Origin: Glycomyces paridis
Lineage (GTDB): Bacteria > Actinomycetota > Actinomycetes > Mycobacteriales > Micromonosporaceae
Length of the DNA stretch: 64,000 nucleotides
Direction of reading: 5' to 3'
NCBI RefSeq assembly: GCF_004912155.1
Contig: NZ_STGX01000022.1
Coordinates: 1-64,000 of the forward strand
Shown here: in pieces, positions 17,199 to 24,649 of the stretch
Layout of the letters: every line of letters starts with the position of its first letter
Position numbering within the stretch: the stretch's first letter is position 1
Program-made: the position numbers and the translations under genes
Notes under the pieces: generated by a model
What the model was told of the DNA's origin: nothing
The model's input: the letters and a program-made list of their open reading frames with translations, nothing else
Database searches by the model: none

Positions 17199-18562
17199 CG
17201 GACCTGCCCGGCGATGAGGGCCCGGTACCAGTGGAAGGAGTCCTTGGGGGTGCGGTCCTGGGTCGCGTCGTCGACGTGGACGAGGCCGAAGCGCTGGTGG
17301 CGGCCCTCGGCCCACTCGAAGTTGTCGAGGAGGCTCCACACGAGGTAGCCGCGCACATCGGCGCCCTGGTCGACGGCGTCGGCGACGGCGCGCACGTGGG
17401 CGTCGAGGTAGTCGATGCGGTCGCGGTCGGGAACGGTGCCGTCGGCGGCGGGCGCGACGTCGTAGGAGCAGCCGTTCTCGGTGACCCACAGCGGCGGCAG
17501 GGCGTCGCCGTAGTCGGCGGTGAGGTCGAGGAGGGTGCGGGTGAGGCCCGAGGGGATGACGGGCCAGCCGAAGTCGGTGGTGGGCACGTGGTCGAACTCG
17601 GCGATGTCGAAGGGCAGCAGGGTCTCCGGTTCGGGAGCGGTGAGGCGGGTCGGGTTGTAGTAGTTGACGCCGAGGCCGTCGAGGGGCTGGGAGATGAGGT
17701 CGAGGTCGCCGTCCTTGACGAAGGGCAGGGCGAGGCCTCCGAGGCCGAACGCGGTGAGGTCGGGGTAGCGGCCGAGCAGGACCGGGTCGGTGAACAGGCG
17801 CCGGTGGAGCACGTCGTAGGCGTCCGCGGCGGCGCGGTGGGCGGCGCCGCCGTCGAAGGGGACGGCGGGCGTGTAGCTGTTGGTGAGCATGACGGAGGCG
17901 GCGCCCGCCTCGCGGAGCGCGGCGGTGGCGAGGCCGTGCCCGAGGAGCTGGTGGTGGGCGGCGGGGAGCGCGTCGAGGAAGAGGGAGTGGCCGGGGGCGT
18001 GGCGGCCGAGCGCGTAGCCGAGGGCCATGTGCTCGAAGGGCTCGTTGAGGGTGATCCAGTGGCCGACGCGGTCGCCGAGGCGCTCGGCGGCGAGCGCGGC
18101 GTACTCGCCGAAGCGGTGGGCGGTGTCGCGGTCGAGCCATCCGCCGCGGTCTTCGAGGGGCTGCGGGAGGTCCCAGTGGTAGAGGGTGGCCATGGGGGTG
18201 ATCCCGGCGTCGAGGAGGGCGTCGACGAGGCGTTCGTAGAAGTCGAGGCCGGCGGGGTTGACGGGGCCGGAGCCGGTCGGGCGGACGCGGGGCCAGGCGA
18301 TGGAGAACCGGTAGGCGCCGACGCCGAGCTCTTTCATGAGCGCGACGTCCTCGGGGTAGCGGTGGTAGTGGTCGCACGCGGGGTCGGCGGTGTGGCCGTC
18401 GCGGATCTTCCCGGGCGCGGCGGTGAAGGTGTCCCACACCGAGGGGCCCCTGCCGTCCTCGGTCGTGGCGCCTTCGATCTGGAAGGCCGAGGTGGCGACC
18501 CCCCAGGTGAATCCGTCGGGCAGTCGCGTCGTTGCGGCCACTGGAACCTCCGAGGGTGACAT
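17195..18562 (-). CDS. GH1 beta-glucosidase
   Basis: 455 residues, normal GH1 length, no signal peptide. The acid/base Glu174 lies in TLNEPFEH and the nucleophile Glu362 in VTENG. FTWGVATSAFQIEG at the start and LVWSLLDNFEWAEG near the end are family signatures. It should hydrolyse cellobiose or other beta-glucosides in the cytoplasm. ATG 18562 is chosen because the GH1 fold starts within twenty residues of it; the ribosome-binding site is weak (GAGAG). First gene of an operon with the MFS transporter. Confidence 0.93.
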   Translation of the reverse strand: MSPSEVPVAATTRLPDGFTWGVATSAFQIEGATTEDGRGPSVWDTFTAAPGKIRDGHTADPACDHYHRYPEDVALMKELGVGAYRFSIAWPRVRPTGSGPVNPAGLDFYERLVDALLDAGITPMATLYHWDLPQPLEDRGGWLDRDTAHRFGEYAALAAERLGDRVGHWITLNEPFEHMALGYALGRHAPGHSLFLDALPAAHHQLLGHGLATAALREAGAASVMLTNSYTPAVPFDGGAAHRAAADAYDVLHRRLFTDPVLLGRYPDLTAFGLGGLALPFVKDGDLDLISQPLDGLGVNYYNPTRLTAPEPETLLPFDIAEFDHVPTTDFGWPVIPSGLTRTLLDLTADYGDALPPLWVTENGCSYDVAPAADGTVPDRDRIDYLDAHVRAVADAVDQGADVRGYLVWSLLDNFEWAEGRHQRFGLVHVDDATQDRTPKDSFHWYRALIAGQVR

Positions 18563-18604
18563 GGGTAACTCTCGTGAAGATATCAACCCGCTGACCGGGG
18601 GACG

Positions 18605-18647
18605 GACCGGGCCGGTCGCGCGGGGTCGCCGCGCGGCCGGCCCGGTC
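18605..18647 (-). terminator. Terminator after the alpha-amylase gene
   Basis: An 18-bp stem (GACCGGGCCGGTCGCGCG against its complement with one G-T pair) encloses a seven-base loop, 17 bases past the amylase stop on the minus strand. Confidence 0.75.
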
Positions 18648-18664
18648 ACTCTGGGAGGCAAGCC

Positions 18665-21613
18665 TCAGGAGAGGTAGGGCCCGGGGTCGCCGACCTGGCC
18701 GGGCGCGTCGGTCAGGGCGGTGTCGAGGACCCAGACGGCCATGTCGCCCTTGCCGGAGACCGAGGCGGTCAGCGTGCCGTTCGCGACGGTCGTGCTGGCG
18801 CCGGTGACGGCGTCGGTGTAGGTGCCGTTGGGGATGCCGGTGAACGTGGCGGTGCTGGTGATCGCGACGAGGACGAAGCTGTCGGTGCTCGCGTCGGTGT
18901 AGCGGCGCTTGAAGGCGATGCCGCCGCTGACGCCCTCGGTGGAGTACTGGCCCATCGAGAGGGCCGGGACGGCCCGGCGGATCTCGTTGAGGCGCTGGAG
19001 GTGCTCCACGAGCGGCTGGTCCAGTGTGGTCGCTATGGCGCCGGTGGCGCTTGCGACCTCGCTGAAGTCGCTCACTTCGAGGGTGCCTTCGAGGTGGTCG
19101 CCGTAGTAGGCGCGGCCGGTCTCGGCGAGCGGGCAGGTGGGCCCGCAGTCGATCTTGACGCCGGCCTGGAACTCGATCTCCGATCCGTAGTAGAGGGTGG
19201 GGATGCCGCGGAACGTCCACATGAGGTTCATGTTCTCGGCCCAGGCGTCGGTGCCGCCGGCGTAGCGGGTGCTGGACTTGTTGGGGCCGTAGTCGTGCGA
19301 GTCGACGTAGACGGCGTTGTAGGTGGCGTCGTTGGTCCACAGGTCGGTGTCCATGCCCGCGTAGAACGCGTTCGAGGCCTCCCCGAAGTTCATGTGCATC
19401 CGCATGTCGATGATGTTCATGCCGGAGAACTTCGCGTGGTCGGGCTCGTGGTAGGCGTTCCCGTCGAGGAAGGCGTTGGTGCTGGTGGGCTGGTTCTCGG
19501 TGCCCTGGTCGTTCTCCCATGTGTACTGTTCGAGCGCGGCGGCCACGTCGTCCTCGGAGTACTCGCGGCGCTCCTGCCAGGTGTAGAACTGCGCGGAGTG
19601 GTTCACCGAGCCGCGGTTCCACCGGTCGTGGACGAACGCTGCGACCTCGCCGAAGATGTAGAAGTCCTCGGCCTTCTCGGCCCCGTACTTCTCCACCAGG
19701 TGGTCCTGGAGGGCGGGCAGGAACACCCGGTTCCAGGTCACGCGCGGGATGTGGACGGCGGTGTCGACGCGGAAGCCGTCGACGCCCATGTCGATGTACT
19801 TCTCGTAGGCGCCGATGAGGTACTGCTGCACCGCCTCGTTCTCGGTGTTGAAGTCGGCGAGGTCCTCGTGGATCCAGCACGAGCGGGCGTCCTCGCCCTC
19901 CCAGTTCCCGATCCAGCACTGGTGGTAGTTCGCCGAGGAGAACATGCCGGTCGTGGGGTTGGGCCACTGGCAGTGGTAGACCTTCCAGCCCTCGGCGCTG
20001 TAGTTGCCGGTGAACTGGCCCCAGTTGCGGCAGGTGTTGCCTTCGGGCTCCTCAGTGGACCACAGGTCGCCGTTGTAATACGAGCGGCCCGAGTTCGGCT
20101 CGACCGAGAGGCCGTCGTAGGTGAAGCCGGGGTTGGGGTCGTCGTAGAAGTCGCCCCACTGCGCGTCCTGCACGCCGTAGACCGTCGGTGTCTCCAGGCC
20201 GACCGCGCCCCAGCGCGAGGAGTGGTTGAAGACCACGTCCTGGTAGATCTTCACGCCCTTGGCGTGCGCGGTGTCGATGAGGTCCTGATAGGACGCGCCT
20301 TCGGACTCCAGGCGCGCGTCGACCTCGTAGAAGTCGTACCCGTGGTAGCCGTGGTAGTCGTAGTCGGAGCGGTTGAGGACCACCGGGGTGATCCACACGG
20401 CCGAGAACCCGAGCGCCTTGATGTAGTCGAGCCGCTCGACAAGGCCCGAGAAGTCGCCGCGGAACATCGGGTCGTCGTACTCGTCGTTGCCGGAGGTCTC
20501 GTGCTTGGCGCCGCCGCGGTTGTTCGACTCGTCGCCGTCGTAGAAGCGGGCGGTCATGACGAAGTAGATCGGGTCCTGGCGGGGGTCGCCGCCGAGCATC
20601 TCGCCCCCGGCGGGGGCGGGCGGGGCCTGACCGGTGACGGCCTCGGCGGCGGCGCTGGCCTCGGAGAGGTTCCCGGCGGCGTCGTAGGCCTCGACGGTGT
20701 AGCTGTAGGCGGTCTCGGGGTCGAGGTTCGCGTCGGTGAAGGTCGTGGACGCGGTGGTGCGCGTGACGGACCCGGCCGCGGAGGTGCGGGTGAGGCGGTA
20801 GCCGGTGACGCCGACGTCGTCGGTCGCGGCGGTCCACGACAGGATCACGGTGGTGGCGTTGACGGTCGCGGTGACGCCTTGCGGCGCCTCGGGCGCGACG
20901 GTGTCGGGCTCGGCGGTGGCGCAGGGGTCCGCGGCGCCCGCGTCGGCTTCGCCGTCCGAGACGACGGTGGTGCCCGCGCCCAGGCTGTAGTCGGCGCCGC
21001 CGTTGTTGTCCCAGATGCCGGCGCCGTTGTTGAAGGCGGCCTTCATGGTCGAGGCGGTGCCGAGGGGCACCGAGAGGCGGGCCCAGCCGTCGCAGGCGGG
21101 CTCGGCCATCGCGGCGCCGGGGGCGTTGGTCCACACGCCGCCCACGGCGTAGTGGAGGTAGGCCTGGGTCCAGCCCATCGAGGTGAGGTCGTAGTAGACG
21201 ACGGCCGCTTCGCCGCCGCAGGGGTCGCCGGTCCCGGTCTGGCCGCCGGCCACGGTCACCTCGCCGGAGGCGATGAGGTAGTCGGCGCCGTTGTTGTTGT
21301 CCCAGGTGCCCGAGCCGTTGTTGAAGACGACCTGCGCGCCGGTCGCGGAGCCGAGGTCGATGGTGCGGGAGTACCAGCCGGCGCAGGCGGCCTCCATGGG
21401 GACGCCGGGCACGGCGGTCCAGGCGCCGCCGGTGGGCGCGTAATGGACGTTGACCGCGGACCAGTCGGAGGGGGCGCGGTAGTAGACGGTGACGGTGGTG
21501 GCCGACGCGGCGGCGACAGGGGCGGTCACCAACGCGATCAGCATGGCGGCCAAGGCGAGTGCGGTGGCGAGCAACCGCTGTCGCCGGGAACGGCGGCGTT
21601 GTCCGGGTGTCAT
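18665..21613 (-). CDS. Secreted multidomain alpha-amylase (GH13)
   Basis: 982 residues. Signal peptide 1 to about 37. Two starch-binding modules of CBM25 type (about 39-121 and 136-219) share the NNGxGxWDNNxGADY motif. A fibronectin type III domain spans about 240-328. The GH13 barrel runs from about 345 with nucleophile Asp617 (GFRVD), acid Glu656 (FGE) and Asp774 (HD). A C-terminal beta domain ends the protein. It degrades starch outside the cell. SD AGGAG lies before ATG 21613. MalR-like TTCTTGCAG repeats upstream imply maltose induction. Confidence 0.94.
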   Translation of the reverse strand: MTPGQRRRSRRQRLLATALALAAMLIALVTAPVAAASATTVTVYYRAPSDWSAVNVHYAPTGGAWTAVPGVPMEAACAGWYSRTIDLGSATGAQVVFNNGSGTWDNNNGADYLIASGEVTVAGGQTGTGDPCGGEAAVVYYDLTSMGWTQAYLHYAVGGVWTNAPGAAMAEPACDGWARLSVPLGTASTMKAAFNNGAGIWDNNGGADYSLGAGTTVVSDGEADAGAADPCATAEPDTVAPEAPQGVTATVNATTVILSWTAATDDVGVTGYRLTRTSAAGSVTRTTASTTFTDANLDPETAYSYTVEAYDAAGNLSEASAAAEAVTGQAPPAPAGGEMLGGDPRQDPIYFVMTARFYDGDESNNRGGAKHETSGNDEYDDPMFRGDFSGLVERLDYIKALGFSAVWITPVVLNRSDYDYHGYHGYDFYEVDARLESEGASYQDLIDTAHAKGVKIYQDVVFNHSSRWGAVGLETPTVYGVQDAQWGDFYDDPNPGFTYDGLSVEPNSGRSYYNGDLWSTEEPEGNTCRNWGQFTGNYSAEGWKVYHCQWPNPTTGMFSSANYHQCWIGNWEGEDARSCWIHEDLADFNTENEAVQQYLIGAYEKYIDMGVDGFRVDTAVHIPRVTWNRVFLPALQDHLVEKYGAEKAEDFYIFGEVAAFVHDRWNRGSVNHSAQFYTWQERREYSEDDVAAALEQYTWENDQGTENQPTSTNAFLDGNAYHEPDHAKFSGMNIIDMRMHMNFGEASNAFYAGMDTDLWTNDATYNAVYVDSHDYGPNKSSTRYAGGTDAWAENMNLMWTFRGIPTLYYGSEIEFQAGVKIDCGPTCPLAETGRAYYGDHLEGTLEVSDFSEVASATGAIATTLDQPLVEHLQRLNEIRRAVPALSMGQYSTEGVSGGIAFKRRYTDASTDSFVLVAITSTATFTGIPNGTYTDAVTGASTTVANGTLTASVSGKGDMAVWVLDTALTDAPGQVGDPGPYLS

Positions 21614-21650
21614 GTCGAGCTCCTGAGGGCATGATCGTCGATGAAGATGC

Positions 21651-21695
21651 TTCTTGCCGTTCCCAGATGGTTTCTTGCAGTTCTTGCAAGAACTG
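21651..21695. promoter_or_regulatory. MalR-type operator region for the amylase gene
   Basis: Three direct copies of a TTCTTGC-type repeat begin at 21651, 21672 and 21681. The last forms the perfect 18-bp palindrome CAGTTCTTGCAAGAACTG at 21678-21695. TCTTGCAG repeats are known regulatory elements of Streptomyces amylase and maltose promoters recognised by the LacI-family regulator MalR. No malR gene is in the window. Confidence 0.75.
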
Positions 21696-21738
21696 ACTGC
21701 ACTCTAGCACAGAGTTTTCTATATGGTCATGTGTCGAT

Positions 21739-21778
21739 GCGAGGGGGCGAGGGGGCGAGGGGGCGAGGGGGCGAGGGG
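21739..21778. repeat. Five perfect 8-bp tandem repeats
   Basis: GCGAGGGG repeated five times without a mismatch, intergenic between the amylase promoter and the mutasome. Such a tract is prone to slippage, so copy number may differ between strains. Confidence 0.9.
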
Positions 21779-21825
21779 GCCGCGGAGGGAGAAGCCGGGG
21801 CAGGCGGGCGAGCGGCGGGCGGAGA

Positions 21826-21884
21826 CTCCCACCCTGGGTGGGAGAACAAGGATGCGGTCCACTTTCCGCGCGCACGCCGACAAG
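21826..21884 (-). repeat. Dispersed 59-bp hairpin repeat, copy A
   Basis: On the minus strand this matches copies at 57682-57740 (49 of 59 bases) and 57822-57880. It ends in the inverted repeat CTCCCACCC-N-GGGTGGGAG, preceded by CCTTGTT and AAAGTGGA blocks. Intergenic. Confidence 0.85.
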
Positions 21885-22170
21885 ACCGCGCTTGCCGCTC
21901 GCCGCCGGTGCCCGAAGTCACCCGCACGCGCAGCACGGCCGCGAGGCCCCGCTTCGCGGCGGAAGGCCCCCGGCGGGGCCTTCGAGGCGCGGGGCGTCCC
22001 CCCGTCCCAAACGCCGCGCGACACCGGGCCGATTCGGGCGATCGCGCGGAGGCCGGTCGATTCGCGCGCACCGGCGGCGAAACGCGCGGATGCCGTTTCG
22101 GGGGCCTTTCCATGCCATGCGACGTGGCGGTACGGCATGGGCACGGGTCGCGGATCGCCGCAGAGATTTA

Positions 22171-22186
22171 TCGAACACCAGTTTGA
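22171..22186. promoter_or_regulatory. LexA (SOS) box before imuA
   Basis: TCGAACACCAGTTTGA matches the actinobacterial SOS box TCGAAC-N4-GTTCGA with one mismatch. A further half site TGTTCGA is at 22231-22237. Position about 70 bases before the imuA start fits damage-induced control of the imuA-imuB-dnaE2 cassette. Confidence 0.8.
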
Positions 22187-22254
22187 GCTTGCGCTCGGCC
22201 CGAGGTTCGGTATGTTGATCTTGATACACATGTTCGACACACACGGGGGTTCTG

Positions 22255-23040
22255 GTGGCGACATCCGTCGCGGCCGCGTTGGCCGCTGAGCTCGGCCTGC
22301 GCACGGCCGCCGAGCTGGTTCCCGCAGCGGAGGCGCGCGCGGTGCGCCAGCCTGCACGGGAGCCCGCCGACGAGCCCGGTCAGGCGCGGAGCGCCCGGGT
22401 CGCCGTCGCGGAGCCGCGGCCGGTCGAACCGGAGGCGGCCCCGAACCTGGTTCGACCGCCGCGGACCATCCTGCCCGTCACCCCCGACATTTCCGCCCTG
22501 CTGCCCTACGGCGGACTCGCGACAGTGACCGCAATCACCGCTTCGCGGCGCGGGGCCACCTCGCTGCTGTGGCGGCTCCTGGCCGGTCCGACCAGGGCCG
22601 GGGCGTGGTGCGCGCTGGTCGGGATGCCCGGCCGGTACCCGCTCGCGGCCACCGCCGCCGGGACCGACCTCGGCCGGGTCGCGTTCATCGACGCCGCGGG
22701 GCCGCTCATCGCCGACGCCGCCGGCGCGCTCGCCGAGGGCGTCGCCGCGATGGTCGTCCCCAGCGACGGCCTCACCCCGCCCCAGGCCCGGCGGCTCACC
22801 GCGAGGGCCCGCAAGGGCGGCACCGCGATCGTGTGGTGGGAGACCCGCCTCGTCGCCGGACCCGACGCGCGCCTGGACGTCGCCCGCGTGCACTGGCAGG
22901 GCCTGCGCCCCAACACCGGCCGCCGCTGGGGCGCCGGCCGGCTCGACGCCTGCGAACTGGAGGTATCCGCCCGCTGGCGCTCAGGAGGAGGCCACCGCAC
23001 CCGACTCCGGCCCTACGGCGCCGACGGCGAATCCCGATGA
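22255..23040 (+). CDS. imuA: Mutasome accessory protein ImuA-type
   Basis: 261 residues, distantly RecA-like, as in the accessory protein encoded before imuB in actinobacterial mutasomes. Segments ILPVTPDISALLPYGGLATVTAI (about 75-98) and WCALVGMPGRYPLAATAAGTDLGRVAFID (about 120-150) follow the RecA-like core without a true Walker A lysine. The identification rests on weak similarity plus position before imuB and dnaE2. GTG 22255 has GGGGG six bases upstream. It works with ImuB and DnaE2 in error-prone translesion synthesis. Confidence 0.8.
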   Translation: MATSVAAALAAELGLRTAAELVPAAEARAVRQPAREPADEPGQARSARVAVAEPRPVEPEAAPNLVRPPRTILPVTPDISALLPYGGLATVTAITASRRGATSLLWRLLAGPTRAGAWCALVGMPGRYPLAATAAGTDLGRVAFIDAAGPLIADAAGALAEGVAAMVVPSDGLTPPQARRLTARARKGGTAIVWWETRLVAGPDARLDVARVHWQGLRPNTGRRWGAGRLDACELEVSARWRSGGGHRTRLRPYGADGESR

Positions 23041-23194
23041 GGCGCATAGCCATGAGCGGGACACCCGCACAGCGAACGCCGCGCCCCGGGCACCGGCGGC
23101 ACACCCGCCGCGGACAGCGCGGCTGTGCCTCGCGAAGCGCCGGGACTCGCAACGGGCGGCCCGACCGAGCGGCCGAGCCGGGGGCCTTCGCGCC

Positions 23195-24649
23195 GTGCCG
23201 TCGAAACCCGTCGGGACGCTCGGCGCTTCGCCGGGGGGCCTTGTGAGCGGCACGGTCGTCAGCGGCACCGTCGTCCGGGTCCCCAGCCGCACGCTCGTGG
23301 CGCGGCTTCCCGACTGGGACCGCGAGGACGCCGCCGGGTTCGCGCCGGTGCTCGATGCGCTCGACCTGCTCACGCCCTACGTGGAGGTCCTCGAACCGGG
23401 GCTCGCCGCGGTGCCGCTGCGCCGCGGGGCCGGTGAGGAGGCCGCGTTCTGCGAGGCGCTCATCGACACCGTCTCCGGGCTCGTCGGCCAGGACTGCGTC
23501 ACCGGCGTCGCCGACGGGCTCTTCGCCGCCGTGCTCGCCGCGGACGAAGGCAGGATCGTGCCTTCAGGCGGCGACGCGGCCTACCTCGCGGGCCGGGACA
23601 TCACCGACCTGCGGGCGACCGGGCTGGTCGACCCCGAGATCTGCGAGACGCTGCGCCACTTGGGCATCGACACGCTCGGCGCGTTCGCGGCACTGCCGGG
23701 CGCGGCCGTCGCCGAGCGGTTCGGGCCCGCCGCCCGCCGCGCGCAGCGGCTCGCCGCCGGGCAGCTCGCCCGCCCGCTGGTCCCCCGCCCCGCCGACCCC
23801 GACCTCACCGTCGCCGAGACCCCCGAGACCCCCTTCGCGACCATCGAGCAGGCCGTCACCGCCGCCCGGCCCCTCGCCGAACGGCTCACCGCCCTCCTCG
23901 ACGCCCGCAACCTCACCTGCACCCGCCTCACCGTCACCGCCCGCACCGCCGCCGGCCTCACCCGCCGCCGCACCTGGCAGGTCGACCCCACCGCGACCGC
24001 CGCCGACCTCGCCCGGCGCGTCCGCTGGCAGCTCGAAGGCTGGCTCCTCGCCGCCCGCACCGCCGCCGGACCCGAGGACGAGCAGGGCACCGGCGCCGTC
24101 ACCGCGCTCGAACTCGCCCCCGGCGGCCTCATCGGACTCGTCGCGGCCGGGAAGGGCCTGTGGGAGTTCAAGGACGCCGCCACCGCCCGCGCCGAAGGCG
24201 CCCTCCGCCACGCCCAGACCCTCCTCGGCCCCGAAGCCGTCCGGATCGCCGCCGCCACCGATGGCCGCGACCTGTCCGAACGCGCCGGCACCGCCGCCTG
24301 GGAGGCCGAGGCCCCGCCCCCAGCCCCCTCCGGCCCGTGGCCCGGGGCCCTCCCCGACCCGCCGCCCGCGCTCGTCGGCACCGACGACCCGGTCGACGTC
24401 CTCGACGCGACTGGCGCGCCCGTCCTGGCCCTCGCCCGCGGCGACCTCTCCGCCACCCCCGCCGTCGTCCGCACCGGCGGCAGGCGCCTGCGCGTCGTCG
24501 CCTGGGCCGGGCCCTGGCCCGTGACCGAACGCTGGTGGGGCGCCGCCACCCGCCGATACACCCGCCTCCAGGTCGAACTCGCCGACGGCAGCGCCGCGCT
24601 CCTGGTCTGCGAAGGCGGGCGATGGAAGGCGGCGGGCTGGTATGACTGA
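23195..24649 (+). CDS. imuB: ImuB-like Y-family polymerase homologue, N-terminally short
   Basis: 484 residues from the first possible GTG; GTG 23243, with a G-rich stretch just before it, is a better candidate. Recognisable ImuB features are the helix-hairpin-helix region (LRHLGIDTLGAFAALPGAAVAERFG, about 160-185) and the little-finger-like domain (about 215-320), followed by a C-terminal extension. ImuB lacks polymerase catalytic residues and bridges DnaE2 to the sliding clamp. Oddly, the region normally holding the first palm strands (about 60 residues) is missing, and none of the three frames in the 154-base gap after imuA restores it. It overlaps dnaE2 by eight bases. Confidence 0.78.
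   Translation: MPSKPVGTLGASPGGLVSGTVVSGTVVRVPSRTLVARLPDWDREDAAGFAPVLDALDLLTPYVEVLEPGLAAVPLRRGAGEEAAFCEALIDTVSGLVGQDCVTGVADGLFAAVLAADEGRIVPSGGDAAYLAGRDITDLRATGLVDPEICETLRHLGIDTLGAFAALPGAAVAERFGPAARRAQRLAAGQLARPLVPRPADPDLTVAETPETPFATIEQAVTAARPLAERLTALLDARNLTCTRLTVTARTAAGLTRRRTWQVDPTATAADLARRVRWQLEGWLLAARTAAGPEDEQGTGAVTALELAPGGLIGLVAAGKGLWEFKDAATARAEGALRHAQTLLGPEAVRIAAATDGRDLSERAGTAAWEAEAPPPAPSGPWPGALPDPPPALVGTDDPVDVLDATGAPVLALARGDLSATPAVVRTGGRRLRVVAWAGPWPVTERWWGAATRRYTRLQVELADGSAALLVCEGGRWKAAGWYD

Noticed and set aside
18555-18590. CebR box before the GH1 gene
   Set aside because: The TGGGTAACTCTC stretch shares only the first four bases with the operator; no real palindrome.
15927-19967. A 1346-residue open frame on the minus strand joining the MFS region to upstream sequence
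   Set aside because: Upstream of 17198 it runs antisense-like or out of frame through the GH1 and amylase genes. Composition is Arg/Pro-rich with no domains; only the MFS portion is real.
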